64,000 bases of DNA from Streptomyces scopuliridis RB72 (GTDB lineage: Bacteria; Actinomycetota; Actinomycetes; Streptomycetales; Streptomycetaceae): the NCBI RefSeq assembly GCF_000718095.1, contig NZ_JOEI01000007.1:124001-188000 (forward strand). Direction: 5' to 3'. Below are positions 45,616 through 54,671 of this stretch, in pieces; positions within the stretch are counted from its first letter, which is position 1; each line of letters starts with the position of its first letter. The position numbers and the translations under genes are program-made. Under the pieces are notes generated by a model. The model was not told the origin of the DNA, did not search any database, and saw only the letters and a list, made by a program, of their open reading frames with translations.

Positions 45616-46230
45616 ATGGGAGGAATCACGACCGCAGAGCCAGTCAAGGCCGCACACCAGTGGCCTGTGCCCCCGCAGGACGGCTACACCGTGGACGATC
45701 TGTTCACCCTGCCAGGACTCCCGCCGCACACGGAATTGATCGACGGGAGCCTTGTCTTCGCGAGGCCGCAGCGCCGTTTTCATGCCCGAATGATCGACCT
45801 GCTGGTGACTGGCCTGAGCCGTTCAGCACCATCGGACGTCGAGGTCGAGCGCGAGATGACCGTGATCCTCGATCGCCGCAATGGCCCTGAGCCTGATGTT
45901 CTCGTTGTCCGGGCCGAGGCGGCCACCGACCTGGAACAGACCCGCTTCCAGGCGAGCGACCTTCTGCTTGCCGTCGAGGTGGTGTCCCCGGACTCCGAGG
46001 CCCGCGACCGCGAGAGCAAACCGCAGAAGTACGCAGCGGCCGGCATCCCGAATTTCTGGCTGGTCGAGGTGGCCGGCTCCGACCGGCATCCGGTCGTACG
46101 CGTCTACGAGTTGGACCCGCTCTCCAAGTCGTACAAGCTGACGGGCATCCACCACGACCGTCTCAAGATCAGTGTCCCGTTCACCATCGACCTGGACATC
46201 ACTCTCGACGCCCTGAAGCGGCGGGCCTGA
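45616..46230 (+). CDS. Uma2-family restriction-endonuclease-fold protein (DUF820)
   Basis: From ATG 45616 the protein is 204 aa; the frame is open upstream and an ATG at 45559 is possible. The Uma2 pattern is clear: DGYTVDDLFTLPGLPPHTELIDGSLVFARP with the conserved E-I/L-DG, RFHARMIDLLVTGL, GPEPDVLVVRA (the PD of PD-ExK), LLLAVEVVSPDSEARDRESKPQKYAAAGIPNFWLVEV with E-V and the late K/Y element, and PVVRVYELD. The fold is that of PD-(D/E)xK nucleases, but the biological role of this abundant family is unknown. It shows no partner gene here and converges with tam at a 19-bp gap. Confidence 0.9.
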   Translation: MGGITTAEPVKAAHQWPVPPQDGYTVDDLFTLPGLPPHTELIDGSLVFARPQRRFHARMIDLLVTGLSRSAPSDVEVEREMTVILDRRNGPEPDVLVVRAEAATDLEQTRFQASDLLLAVEVVSPDSEARDRESKPQKYAAAGIPNFWLVEVAGSDRHPVVRVYELDPLSKSYKLTGIHHDRLKISVPFTIDLDITLDALKRRA

Positions 46231-46249
46231 GCCCGGCGGTTCAACCGCC

Positions 46250-47110
46250 TCACGCCTCCTTGCGGGCGACCGCGAAGATGCGGCGGAACGGGAAGACCGT
46301 GCCGTGCGGGCCTGCGGGATAGGCCGTGCGGAGCAGGTCGCGGTACTGGGAGGTGAATTCCTCCGTGGCCGCCTCGTCGCCCTTCAGCGCCGTGAGGACG
46401 GGTCGCAGGGCCGTGCCCTTGACCCAGTCGAGTACCGGGTCCTCGCCGGTGAGGAGCTGGAGGTAGGTCGTTTCCCAGACGTCCGCCGTGCAGCCGAGGT
46501 CCGAGAGGCGCGTGAGGTAGTCCGCGGGCTCCAGGACGCGGACGGACGGCCGGGCCGGGAGGTCGAGACGCTCGCGCCAGCGCGGGGTCGCGCACAGTTC
46601 GGCGAGCAGGGTGTGGCTGGGCGCCGTGAAGTTGCCGGGGACCTGGAAGGCGAAGGTGCCGCCGGGGACGAGCGCGTCGATCCAGCCGGCGAAGGAGTCG
46701 GGGTGGTTCGGCACCCACTGGAGGGCGGCGTTGGAGACGATCAGGCCGTACGGTTCGCCGGGCGTCCAGTGCGCGGCGTCACCGGCCCGGAAGTCCAGCG
46801 CGCCGCCGCCCGCGGTCGGGCCCTCGTACTCCTCGCGGGCCCGGTCGAGCATCTCGGGCGAGTTGTCGAAGCCGGTGATCCGGGCGGCCGGCCAGCGGTC
46901 GGCGAGGAGCGCGGTGACATTGCCGGGGCCGCAGCCGAGGTCGGCGATCCTGACGGTTCCGCCGTCGGCGGCGGGCAGCTCGGGGATACGGGCCAGCAGA
47001 TCGAGGAACGGACGGCTGCGATGGCCGGCGTGCCTGAGGTACTGCTTCGGGTCCCACGTCGGAGCGGGCGGCTCGGCGGAAGCGGAGGAACGGGACGGTG
47101 CGGAGTGCAT
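46250..47110 (-). CDS. tam: trans-aconitate 2-methyltransferase
   Basis: From ATG 47110 (GGGGGCTCC upstream) the protein is 286 aa. The signature WDPKQYLRHAGHRSRPFLDLLARIP at about residues 20-45 and SAM motif I RIADLGCGPGNVTALLADRWP with ITGFDNSPEMLDRARE are typical of Tam. GLIVSNAALQWVPNHPDSFAGWIDALVPGGTFAFQVPGNF follows. It methylates trans-aconitate, an inhibitor of aconitase, and so detoxifies it. It diverges from a MarR-type regulator across 129 bp that hold a perfect palindrome; regulation by that protein is likely. In that region no ribosome-site conflict is seen. Confidence 0.93.
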   Translation of the reverse strand: MHSAPSRSSASAEPPAPTWDPKQYLRHAGHRSRPFLDLLARIPELPAADGGTVRIADLGCGPGNVTALLADRWPAARITGFDNSPEMLDRAREEYEGPTAGGGALDFRAGDAAHWTPGEPYGLIVSNAALQWVPNHPDSFAGWIDALVPGGTFAFQVPGNFTAPSHTLLAELCATPRWRERLDLPARPSVRVLEPADYLTRLSDLGCTADVWETTYLQLLTGEDPVLDWVKGTALRPVLTALKGDEAATEEFTSQYRDLLRTAYPAGPHGTVFPFRRIFAVARKEA

Positions 47111-47190
47111 GGTGGAGCCCCCATCGCGGTCGCGGAGTACACCGCCGGAGCGGCCCACGGCGGTCATGTCCCACCCTGCACCGTCACATA

Positions 47191-47204
47191 TCTTGACGTC
47201 AAGA
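47191..47204. promoter_or_regulatory. perfect 14-bp palindrome between tam and marR-type gene
   Basis: TCTTGACGTCAAGA is an exact palindrome, of the size and type bound by MarR dimers, placed between divergent genes. A TACACT -10-like hexamer (47227-47232) lies 7 bp before the ATG at 47240, suggesting leaderless transcription under autorepression. Confidence 0.65.
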
Positions 47205-47239
47205 GACTTCATGTCGAGGCACCCTCTACACTGATCGTC

Positions 47240-47734
47240 ATGGAGGACGAGGTCGACCGACTGGTCGCAGCATGGCGCCGAGAGCGCCCCGACCTCGACG
47301 TGGAACCGCTCGAGGTGCTCAGCCGCGTGAGCAGACTGGCCCGCCATCTCGACCGCGCGCGCCGTATCGCGTTCTCGGAGCACGGCCTGGAGCCGTGGGA
47401 GTTCGACGTACTGACCTCGCTGCGCCGCGCGGGTGACCCGTACCAGCTCTCGCCCGGCCAGCTGCTGACCCAGACCCTGGTCACCTCGGGCACGATGACG
47501 AACCGTATCGACCGGCTCGCCAAGAAGCGCCTGGTCGAGCGGTTGCCCGACCCCAGCGACCGGCGCGGGGTGCTGGTCAGGCTCACCGCCGAGGGGCGGG
47601 ACCGCGCGGATCAGGCGCTCGCCGGGCTGCTCGCCCAGGAGCGCGCGATCCTCGCCGAGCTCTCCCGCGCCCAGCGCGGTGAACTGGCCGGGCTGCTACG
47701 CCAGTTGACCGCCCCGTTCGACAACGTTCCCTAG
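47240..47734 (+). CDS. MarR-family transcriptional regulator
   Basis: From ATG 47240 the protein is 164 aa. The winged HTH is complete: FSEHGLEPWEFDVLTSLRRAGDPYQLSPGQLLTQTLVTSGTMTNRIDRLAKKRLVERLPDPSDRRGVLVRLTAEGRD, containing recognition helix and wing (DPSDRRGVLVRLT). N- and C-terminal helices form the dimer. No ribosome-binding site precedes the ATG, but a -10-like TACACT is 7 bp upstream, consistent with a leaderless mRNA. It probably controls itself and tam through the palindrome at 47191-47204. Its last 39 bp overlap the convergent LuxR-type gene. Confidence 0.93.
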   Translation: MEDEVDRLVAAWRRERPDLDVEPLEVLSRVSRLARHLDRARRIAFSEHGLEPWEFDVLTSLRRAGDPYQLSPGQLLTQTLVTSGTMTNRIDRLAKKRLVERLPDPSDRRGVLVRLTAEGRDRADQALAGLLAQERAILAELSRAQRGELAGLLRQLTAPFDNVP

Positions 47735-48640
47735 CGGCGGCACCAGATCGACCGGCCCGACGCCCGCCCGGCGGGCCAGGGCGACGGCGGCCAGCGTGGA
47801 GTGCACGCCCAGCTTCCCGAGCACGTTCTGCATATGCGTACGGACGGTGTGCGGGGAGAGGAAGAGGCGCTCGGCGACGGCCTTGCGCCCCAGCCCCGCG
47901 ACCATGCAGCGCAGCACCTCGCGCTCGCGCGGCGTCAGCGACTCGACCAGCCGCTCGCTCTCCGTACGGTGCTTCCGCGCGGCCGTCAGCTCGCGCAGGA
48001 CACCTGTGAGCAGCGCGGGCGGCAGATGCGTCTCGTCCCGCAGGACGCCCCGCATCACGGCGAGCAGCCGTTGCAGCGAGCAGTCCTTCGCGACCCATCC
48101 GGAGGCGCCCGCCTGGAGCGCCTGGGCGGCGCGGTGCGGGTCGTCCTTCTCGGCGAGCACGACCGTACGGACGGACGGCTGGCTCGAACGGACCCCGGCG
48201 ACCAGCGAGATGCCGTCGACCAGGGCCACTTCGCCCTGGTCGGGCACGGCACGGGCGACCGGCACCTGAACCGGCCCGCCTGCCGAAGCCGAAGCCGCTC
48301 CCGAGGCCGATCCCGGCCCCGCCGCCGTCCCGTTGACCGAACCGCCCACCGTCCCATTCACCGAGCCGTTGAGCGATCCGTGGACCGAACCACCCGCAGC
48401 CCCGTTGAGCGCGCCGTTGACCGAACCGCCGGCCGCCCCCGGGACCGTGCCCAGATCGGCGTCGACGAGCATCACATCGAACCTGCGCCCCTCCGCCGCC
48501 GCGCGTTCGAGACAGCGCAGCGCCGCGGGGCCGCTGCCCGCGGCCGACACATCCACGTCGGACTCGGCCGCGAGCGCGGCGGCGAGTGACTCGGCGAAGA
48601 TGCGATGGTCGTCCACCACGAGAACCCGGATACGTACCAA
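47696..48640 (-). CDS. NarL/LuxR response regulator with repeat insertion in its receiver
   Basis: The likely start is a TTG at 48640 with AGGGGGTG upstream, giving 314 aa; the frame is open further upstream without conserved sequence. The receiver begins RIRVLVVDDHRIFAESLAAAL; the phospho-acceptor is in VMLVDADLG near residue 56, and the conserved Lys in SGWVAKD is kept. Between them lies an insertion of about 60 residues of GSVNGALNGAAGGSVHGSLNG type repeats and Ala/Ser-rich sequence that normal receivers lack. The LuxR HTH is intact: LTPREREVLRCMVAGLGRKAVAERLFLSPHTVRTHMQNVLGKLGV. No kinase is adjacent. The protein could be phosphorylated, unlike the regulator at 54973-55692. Confidence 0.88.
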   Translation of the reverse strand: MVRIRVLVVDDHRIFAESLAAALAAESDVDVSAAGSGPAALRCLERAAAEGRRFDVMLVDADLGTVPGAAGGSVNGALNGAAGGSVHGSLNGSVNGTVGGSVNGTAAGPGSASGAASASAGGPVQVPVARAVPDQGEVALVDGISLVAGVRSSQPSVRTVVLAEKDDPHRAAQALQAGASGWVAKDCSLQRLLAVMRGVLRDETHLPPALLTGVLRELTAARKHRTESERLVESLTPREREVLRCMVAGLGRKAVAERLFLSPHTVRTHMQNVLGKLGVHSTLAAVALARRAGVGPVDLVPPLGNVVERGGQLA

Positions 48641-48783
48641 TGGACACCCCCTGAAGGCGGGTGGCGGACATCGCGGGCACGGCGCCCGGCGTGCCGGGCG
48701 ACAGGTCAACGGCACGGCCGCCGCCGCCTGATGACCGCTGCCCCACCCCGGGCGTCGTACCCGACTTGTCTCCACCCCTGAAC

Positions 48784-48808
48784 AGCACCGGCCCCCACCG
48801 GTGCTTTT
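48784..48808 (+). terminator. intrinsic terminator or attenuator before GNAT gene
   Basis: AGCACCGG and CCGGTGCT form a perfect 8-bp stem with a CCCCCA loop, followed by TTTT on the + strand. No + strand gene ends just before it, so it may end antisense transcription or attenuate the following GNAT gene. Confidence 0.55.
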
Positions 48809-48885
48809 CCCCAGCGTACGGGCGCGGGCCCGAAGCGGAAGGAAATTCGCAGAACTCGTTGGCCGCCCTGTTTATGGTGGGCCCC

Positions 48886-49332
48886 ATGTTTCGTATGGAG
48901 ACAGAAGTCGACAAGGAACGGCACGCCGCGCTCGGCGAACGGCTGAGCGCGGCCAACTCGCACCGCTCACCGGTACTGCGCGCGCTGCGTACCAGTCCGC
49001 TGGGCGAGGAAGTCCCGCTCCACGTCTGGCTGCTGGACGATACGACGGGCGAGCTGGCCGGCGGCCTGGCCGGCCGCACCTGGGCCCGCTGGCTCCATGT
49101 GGATCTGCTCTGGGTCGACGACCGGCACCGCGGCGCCCGCCTGGGCAGCCGGCTGCTGGCCGAAGCGGAACGCGCGGCCAGGACGGAACGCGACTGCGCG
49201 CGGGCACGCCTGGAGACCTGGGACTTCCAGGCCCCGGACTTCTACCGCAAGCAGGGCTACCAGGTCATCGGCGAGGTCATGGACTACCCGCCGGGCGTGA
49301 CGGAGTACATCCTGGTCAAGACGCTCACCTGA
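48886..49332 (+). CDS. GNAT-family N-acetyltransferase
   Basis: From ATG 48886 (GGTGG five bases upstream) the product is 148 aa. The GNAT fold shows as EEVPLHVWLLDDTTGELAGGLAGRTWARWLHVDLLWVDDRHRGARLGSRLLAEAERAARTERD, where RGARLGSRLL is the acetyl-CoA pyrophosphate-binding motif A, and LETWDFQAPDFYRKQGYQVIGEVMDYPPG is motif B. The substrate is unknown. Other in-frame ATG codons occur at 48874 and 48895. The stop codon overlaps the first unit of the 17-bp tandem repeat. It is convergent with galK. Confidence 0.93.
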   Translation: MFRMETEVDKERHAALGERLSAANSHRSPVLRALRTSPLGEEVPLHVWLLDDTTGELAGGLAGRTWARWLHVDLLWVDDRHRGARLGSRLLAEAERAARTERDCARARLETWDFQAPDFYRKQGYQVIGEVMDYPPGVTEYILVKTLT

Positions 49333-49415
49333 TCAGGATGCTGACCCGATCGGGATGCTGACCCGATCGGGATGCTGACCCGATCGGGATGCTGACCCGA
49401 TCGGGATGCTGACCC
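49331..49415 (+). repeat. five 17-bp tandem repeats between GNAT and galK
   Basis: The unit GATCGGGATGCTGACCC is repeated five times head to tail; the first copy differs in one base (GATCAGG) and a degenerate sixth copy follows to about 49432. GATCGGG of one unit can pair with CCCGATC at the junction, so the array can form serial hairpins and may serve as a bidirectional terminator. Confidence 0.95.
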
Positions 49416-49447
49416 GATCAAGACACTCGTCCGATCAGAACGCCCCC

Positions 49448-50665
49448 TCAGACCAGCCGGTGCGCCCCCCTCGACGGGATCGCCGGGAAGACCCGCGGGG
49501 CCGTGTGGCCCGCGGCCGCGAAGGCTTCCGTGACCGCCTTGGTCACGGCGTCCGCGTCCGGCTCCTCGACCAGGACGATCGCCGAGCCGCCGAAGCCGCC
49601 GCCCGTCATCCGGGCGCCGAGCGCGCCGGCCGCCGTGGCCGTCTCGACCACCAGGTCGAGTTCGGCGCAGGAGACCCGCAGGTCGTCGCGGAGCGAGGCG
49701 TGGCCCTCGACCAGGACCGGACCGACGGCGCGGACGTCGCCCGCGTCCAGCAGCGCGATGACCTGCTCGACACGGTGGTCGTCGCTCACGACATGGCGGA
49801 CGTAGCGGCGTACGGTCTCGCTCTCGCCCGCCGCCGCCAGCCGGTCGAGCGCCCCGGGCAGGTCCTCGTACGCCACATCGCGCAGCGCGCGCACGCCGAG
49901 CGCCCGCGCGCCCGCCTCGCACCCCGCGCGCCGCTCGGCGTACGCGCCGTCGCCGAGCGCGTGCTTGACGCGGGTGTCGACGACCAGCAGCCCCAGGCCG
50001 CGGGCCGCCAGGTCGAACGGCACCTGGCGCTGCGAGAGGTCGCGGGTGTCCAGATGGAGCGCGTGTCCGTCGGTGCAGCACGCCGAGGCCATCTGGTCCA
50101 TGATCCCGCACGGCACGCCGACGAAGTCGTTCTCGGCGCGCTGCGCGAGCACCGCCAGCTCGGGCGCCGACAGGCCCAGTCCGTACAGGTCGTTCAGGGC
50201 GAGCGCGGTGACGACCTCCAGCGCGGCCGAGGACGACAGGCCCGCGCCGGTCGGGACGGTCGACGCCAGATGGATGTCGGCGCCGGCGACCGGGTGCCCG
50301 GCCTCCCGCAGCGCCCAGACGACACCGGCCGGATAGGCGGCCCAGCCGGTGTCGGAGTGCGGTACGAGCGCGTCGGCGTCGAGCTGGACGACGCCCTGCG
50401 GGGCATCCGCGGAGTGCACCCGCAGGACCCGGTCCGTACGGCGGGACACCGCCGCGACCGCCTGGTGCGGCAGCGCCAGCGGCATCACGAAGCCGTCGTT
50501 GAAGTCGGTGTACTCGCCGATCAGATTGACCCGTCCGGGCGCCGCCCAGACGCCTTCCGGCGCGGCCCTGTACAGCCTCCGGAACTCCTCGGCCACCGCC
50601 GTCTCGCCGACGCCCGTCTCACCGACGTCCACACCGGCGCCCGCGCCCGTACCGCTCTCACTCAC
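49448..50665 (-). CDS. galK: galactokinase
   Basis: The GTG at 50665 overlaps the galE stop (GTGA) and has AAGGAG upstream; the product is 405 aa. GHMP-kinase motifs are all present: [23 protein letters not shown] near residue 45 (galactokinase signature), [21 protein letters not shown] near 140 (ATP loop), and [14 protein letters not shown] near 350. [15 protein letters not shown] contains the catalytic Asp. An N-terminal Gly/Ala-rich stretch ([21 protein letters not shown]) is extra. It phosphorylates galactose, the first Leloir step, and is the last gene of galTEK. Confidence 0.97.
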   Translation of the reverse strand: MSESGTGAGAGVDVGETGVGETAVAEEFRRLYRAAPEGVWAAPGRVNLIGEYTDFNDGFVMPLALPHQAVAAVSRRTDRVLRVHSADAPQGVVQLDADALVPHSDTGWAAYPAGVVWALREAGHPVAGADIHLASTVPTGAGLSSSAALEVVTALALNDLYGLGLSAPELAVLAQRAENDFVGVPCGIMDQMASACCTDGHALHLDTRDLSQRQVPFDLAARGLGLLVVDTRVKHALGDGAYAERRAGCEAGARALGVRALRDVAYEDLPGALDRLAAAGESETVRRYVRHVVSDDHRVEQVIALLDAGDVRAVGPVLVEGHASLRDDLRVSCAELDLVVETATAAGALGARMTGGGFGGSAIVLVEEPDADAVTKAVTEAFAAAGHTAPRVFPAIPSRGAHRLV

Positions 50666-51666
50666 CCTTGGTTCTCCTTCCGGCGTGCGAACGCCCACGC
50701 GTCCGTGACGATCCCCGCCAGATCGGCGCGGCTCGGGGTCCAGCCGAGGCGGTCGCGTGCCGCTTCGGCGGAGGCGACCAGGACGGCGGGGTCGCCGCCC
50801 CGGCGCGGGGCCACGACCTCGGGGACGGGGTGCCCGGTGACCGCGCGTACGGTCTCGATGACCTCGCGGACCGAGAAGCCCGCGCCGTTGCCGAGGTTGC
50901 AGATCAGATGCTCGCCGCCGGTGGCCGCGTCCAGCGCGCGCAGATGGGCCCCGGCGAGGTCGGCGACATGGATGTAGTCGCGGACACAGGTGCCGTCCGG
51001 CGTCGGGTAGTCCTCGCCGAACACCGAGATCGCCTCCCGCTCGCCGAGGGCGACCTGGAGGACCAGCGGGATGAGATGCGACTCGGGGTCGTGCCGCTCA
51101 CCGCAACTGCCGTACGCACCGGCCACGTTGAAGTACCGCAGCGAGACGGCCGCGAGACCGTGCGCCGTGCACTCCCCGCTGATCATGTGGTCGACGGCGA
51201 GCTTCGTGGCGCCGTACGGGCTGGTGGGCGCCGTCGGGTCGGTCTCCGTGATGGGGGTGGAGACCGGCTCCCCGTACGTCGCGGCGGTGGACGAGAAGAC
51301 GAGCGTACGCACCCCTGCCGAACGCATCGCGGCGAGCAGCGCCATCGAGCCGCCGACGTTGTTGTCCCAGTACTTCTCGGGCTTGGCGACGGACTCGCCG
51401 ACCTGCGAGGACGCCGCGAAGTGCAGCACCGCGTCGTACGAGGGGTCCAGCCACTTCGCCGCGTCCTGGATCCGGCCCTCGATGAAGTCGGCGCCCGCCG
51501 GGACGCCCTCGCGGAACCCGGTGGAGAGGTCGTCCAGCACGGTCACCTCGTGACCGGCCTCCAGCAGATGTGCCGCGACCACGCTGCCGACATATCCCGC
51601 ACCGCCCGTGACGAAGTACTTCCGGGGTACGGGGGTCGTCCTCGGGGAAGACACAGTCTCGCTCAC
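50662..51666 (-). CDS. galE: UDP-glucose 4-epimerase
   Basis: The 334-aa protein starts at GTG 51666, overlapping the galT stop by 4 bp. The NAD-binding [43 protein letters not shown] with the catalytic Ser/Thr, and [13 protein letters not shown] with the YxxxK pair are present. [32 protein letters not shown] and [21 protein letters not shown] are typical of GalE. It interconverts UDP-galactose and UDP-glucose. The 4-bp overlaps on both sides indicate tight translational coupling in galTEK. Confidence 0.97.
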   Translation of the reverse strand: MSETVSSPRTTPVPRKYFVTGGAGYVGSVVAAHLLEAGHEVTVLDDLSTGFREGVPAGADFIEGRIQDAAKWLDPSYDAVLHFAASSQVGESVAKPEKYWDNNVGGSMALLAAMRSAGVRTLVFSSTAATYGEPVSTPITETDPTAPTSPYGATKLAVDHMISGECTAHGLAAVSLRYFNVAGAYGSCGERHDPESHLIPLVLQVALGEREAISVFGEDYPTPDGTCVRDYIHVADLAGAHLRALDAATGGEHLICNLGNGAGFSVREVIETVRAVTGHPVPEVVAPRRGGDPAVLVASAEAARDRLGWTPSRADLAGIVTDAWAFARRKENQG

Positions 51667-52706
51667 TCGCTCGCTACCTCTCGCAGTCGCTCGGCCGCGG
51701 CCTCCGGCGGCACGTCGTTGATGAACACACTCATGCCGGATTCGGAACCCGCGAGGAATTTCAGCTTGCCGGAAGTGCGGCGGATGGTGAAAAGCTCAAG
51801 GTGAAGCGCGAAGTCGTGTCGCCCCTCTGCCCGGAAGGGCGCCTGGTGCCAGGCCGAGATGTACGGCGTCGGCGGCTCACCTTCGCCGAAGATCCGGTCG
51901 AAGCGCTTCAAGAGTTCCAGATAGATCTGTGGGAACTCTGTGCGCGCCGCGTCGTCGAGCCCGCGGAGGTCGGGGGTCCGCCGGACGGGGTAGAGGTGCA
52001 CCTCGTACGGCCAGTGCGCCGCGTACGGCACGAACGCCACCCAGTGCCGCCCTTCGAGCACCACCCGGCCGCCCTCGGTCCGCTCGCGCTCGACGAGGTC
52101 GTCGAAGAGGTTGCGGCCGGTCGCGGCGCGGTGCTCCCGTACGGAGCGGAGCATCAGCGTGGTGCGCGGGGTGACGAAGGGGTACGCGTAGATCTGCCCG
52201 TGCGGATGGCCGAGCGTCACGCCGATCTCCGCGCCGCGGTTCTCGAACGGGAAGACCTGCTCGACCTGCGGCAGCTCGGCCAGTTCGGCGGTGCGGTCGG
52301 TCCATGCCTCCAGCACCAGACCGGCCTGTTCCTCGGTGAGGTCCGCGAACGAGGAGTCGTGGTCGGAGGTGAAGCAGACGACCTCGCAGCGTCCCGAGTC
52401 CCCGGCGAGGGAGGGGAAGCGGTTCTCGAAGACGGCGACGTCGTAGTCCGGCTCGGGGATCTCGCTGAGCCGGCCGTCCCGCGAGGGGCAGAGCGGGCAC
52501 TCGTCGGCGGGCGGGTGGTACGTACGGGCCTGGCGGTGCGAGGCGATGGCGACCGCGTCACCGAGCAGCGCGTCCCGGCGGATCTCCGAGGTGGTGGCGA
52601 CCGGACCGAGGGGCCTGCGGTCGGGGGCGTCGCGCACGGCGTCGTCCCGCAGGTCGTAATAGACCAGCTCGCGGCCGTCGGCGAGCCTCGTCACCGTCTT
52701 CTTCAT
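51663..52706 (-). CDS. galT: galactose-1-phosphate uridylyltransferase
   Basis: From ATG 52706 (GGAGG upstream) the protein is 347 aa. [10 protein letters not shown] supplies zinc ligands near residue 75, [11 protein letters not shown] is the substrate loop, and the catalytic [12 protein letters not shown] near 180 carries the nucleophilic His in the HPH triad. [23 protein letters not shown] and [10 protein letters not shown] complete the HIT-like fold. It moves UMP from UDP-glucose to galactose-1-phosphate. It is the first gene of galTEK and diverges from the symporter across 241 bp. Confidence 0.97.
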   Translation of the reverse strand: MKKTVTRLADGRELVYYDLRDDAVRDAPDRRPLGPVATTSEIRRDALLGDAVAIASHRQARTYHPPADECPLCPSRDGRLSEIPEPDYDVAVFENRFPSLAGDSGRCEVVCFTSDHDSSFADLTEEQAGLVLEAWTDRTAELAELPQVEQVFPFENRGAEIGVTLGHPHGQIYAYPFVTPRTTLMLRSVREHRAATGRNLFDDLVERERTEGGRVVLEGRHWVAFVPYAAHWPYEVHLYPVRRTPDLRGLDDAARTEFPQIYLELLKRFDRIFGEGEPPTPYISAWHQAPFRAEGRHDFALHLELFTIRRTSGKLKFLAGSESGMSVFINDVPPEAAAERLREVASE

Positions 52707-52947
52707 CGGTTGCCTCCACGGCCCGCACGCACACACCACGCCACCAACAGAACCGCACATAACAAATCACAAGCGAACAGCTGCGTCAACGGCGACCAAG
52801 AGGCGGTCCTCCTCGGCGCTTCCATAGCGGTTCCATAGCGCTTCCATCAAGATTAAACAAAGAAAACCAACATAAGTGTTCATTTTCTAAACATAGGAGC
52901 GTAGGTTCCGGCGGAGTCATCTTCTTGCGACGAAGCGAGTACCCCCC
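52707..52947. promoter_or_regulatory. AT-rich divergent control region of galTEK and symporter
   Basis: This 241-bp gap is much richer in A and T than its surroundings. It contains two direct copies of TTCCATAGCG (about 52819-52840) followed by a third CTTCCATC, and a run near 52849-52896 with AAACAAAGAAAACC and the inverted repeat AACA-N4-TGTT (52869-52880). These are candidate sites for a GalR/DeoR-type regulator and for two divergent promoters; no regulator gene is adjacent. Confidence 0.55.
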
Positions 52948-54618
52948 ATGCGATACCTGGCCGAAGGGCTCCGGCTGCCCACCAACGGGCTCGACTACAC
53001 CATCCTGGCGATCTACTTCGTAGTGGTCCTCGGCATCGGCTTCGCCGCCCGTGCCAGCGTGAAGACCAGCCTGGACTTCTTCCTCTCCGGGCGCTCCCTG
53101 CCCGCCTGGGTGACGGGCCTCGCGTTCGTCGCCGCCAACCTCGGCGCCACCGAGATCCTGGGCATGGCGGCCAACGGCGCCCAGTACGGCGTCTACACCG
53201 TGCACTGGTACTGGATCGGCGCCATCCCCGCCATGGTCTTCCTCGGCCTGGTGATGATGCCCTTCTACTACGGCTCGAAGGTGCGCTCCGTACCGGAGTT
53301 CCTGCTGCACCGTTTCGGCCCCTCCTCCCATCTGCTCTCGTCGGTCATCTTCGCGGTGTCGTCCGTGCTGATCGCGGGCGTCAACCTCTACGCGATGGCG
53401 ATCGTGCTGGAGGCGCTGCTCGGCTGGCCCGAGTGGGTCGCGATCGTCGTGGCGGGCTTCTTCGTCCTCGCGTACATCACCATCGGCGGTCTCTCCTCGG
53501 CGATCTACAACGAGGTGCTCCAGTTCTTCGTCATCCTCGCCGCGCTGATCCCGCTGACCATCGTCGGTCTCAAGCGGGTCGGCGGCTGGAGCGGGCTGAC
53601 CGACTCCCTCACCGGCTCGCACGGCGGCGCCTTCCTGAGCGCCTGGGAGGGCACCGGCGTCGGCTCGCCGAACCCGCTCGGCGCGAACTGGCTGACGATC
53701 GTGCTCGGGCTCGGCTTCGTGATGAGCTTCGGGTACTGGACCACCAACTTCGCCGAGGTGCAGCGCGCGCTGTCCGCGAAGAACCTCTCCGCCGCCAAGC
53801 GCACCCCGCTCATCGCCGCGTTCCCCAAGATCTTCATACCCATGGTCGTGATCGTCCCCGGTCTGATCGCGCTGGTCATGGAACCGACGCTGGGCAAGGC
53901 GGGCAGCGGCCTCCAGTACAACGACGCGATCCCGGTCCTCATGCGCGATCTGCTGCCGAACGGTGTGCTGGGCATCGCCGTCACCGGTCTGCTCGCCGCG
54001 TTCATGGCCGGTATGGCCGCCAACGTCTCGTCGTTCAACACCGTCTTCACCAACGACATCTGGGGCGCGTACCTCAGGAAGGACCGTGAGGACGCGTACT
54101 ACCTGAAGACCGGACGGGTCGTCACGGCGGTCGGTGTGCTGATCGGCATGGGGACGGCGTTCATCGCCTCCAGCTTCAGCAACATCATGAACTACCTCCA
54201 GACGCTGTTCTCGTTCTTCAACGTCCCGCTGTTCGTGGTCTTCATCATCGGCATGTTCTGGAAGCGGACCACCCCGGCCGCCGGCTTCTGGGGGCTGCTC
54301 TCCGGCACGGTCGCCGCGATGGTCAACTACTTCTGGCTCTACAAGGGCGGGATCGTCGACATCCCGAGCGACCAGGGCGCGAACTTCGTCTCCTCCATCG
54401 TCGCGTTCGTCGTCGGCGCCCTCGTGATGGTGGTGGTCTCGTACGTGACGCGGCCCAAGCCGGCCGAGAAGCTCGCGGGGCTGGTGTACGGCACGCGCTC
54501 GCCCGACATGGACGAGCTGCCGGCCGAGGGCGACGACGCCTGGTACCGCAGGCCGGCCCTGCTGGGCTGGGGCGCGATCATCCTCGCCGCCATCTGCTAC
54601 GTGCCGTTCTCCTTCTGA
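52948..54618 (+). CDS. SLC5-type sodium:solute symporter, probably for galactose
   Basis: The 556-aa protein starts at ATG 52948. It has about 14 hydrophobic segments with the SSS-family pattern: YTILAIYFVVVLGIGFAARASVKTSLDFFLSGRSLPAWVTGLAFVAANLGATEILGMAANGAQYG, the LeuT-fold start of sugar symporters, then KVRSVPEFLLHRFG and AYITIGGLSSAIYNEVLQFFVI. The similarity is closest to the sodium/glucose-galactose (SglT/vSGLT) branch. Its position beside galTEK makes galactose the likely substrate, which is inference. A small membrane protein follows 53 bp downstream on the same strand. Confidence 0.95.
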   Translation: MRYLAEGLRLPTNGLDYTILAIYFVVVLGIGFAARASVKTSLDFFLSGRSLPAWVTGLAFVAANLGATEILGMAANGAQYGVYTVHWYWIGAIPAMVFLGLVMMPFYYGSKVRSVPEFLLHRFGPSSHLLSSVIFAVSSVLIAGVNLYAMAIVLEALLGWPEWVAIVVAGFFVLAYITIGGLSSAIYNEVLQFFVILAALIPLTIVGLKRVGGWSGLTDSLTGSHGGAFLSAWEGTGVGSPNPLGANWLTIVLGLGFVMSFGYWTTNFAEVQRALSAKNLSAAKRTPLIAAFPKIFIPMVVIVPGLIALVMEPTLGKAGSGLQYNDAIPVLMRDLLPNGVLGIAVTGLLAAFMAGMAANVSSFNTVFTNDIWGAYLRKDREDAYYLKTGRVVTAVGVLIGMGTAFIASSFSNIMNYLQTLFSFFNVPLFVVFIIGMFWKRTTPAAGFWGLLSGTVAAMVNYFWLYKGGIVDIPSDQGANFVSSIVAFVVGALVMVVVSYVTRPKPAEKLAGLVYGTRSPDMDELPAEGDDAWYRRPALLGWGAIILAAICYVPFSF

Positions 54619-54671
54619 CGTTCTGACGCCCGACGCCGAGGCGCCGACCGCGCCGAGAGGAACACATCACC

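Noticed and set aside
49331..49415. CRISPR-like array
   Set aside because: The 17-bp units are directly contiguous without unique spacers and no cas gene is present, so it is a simple tandem repeat.
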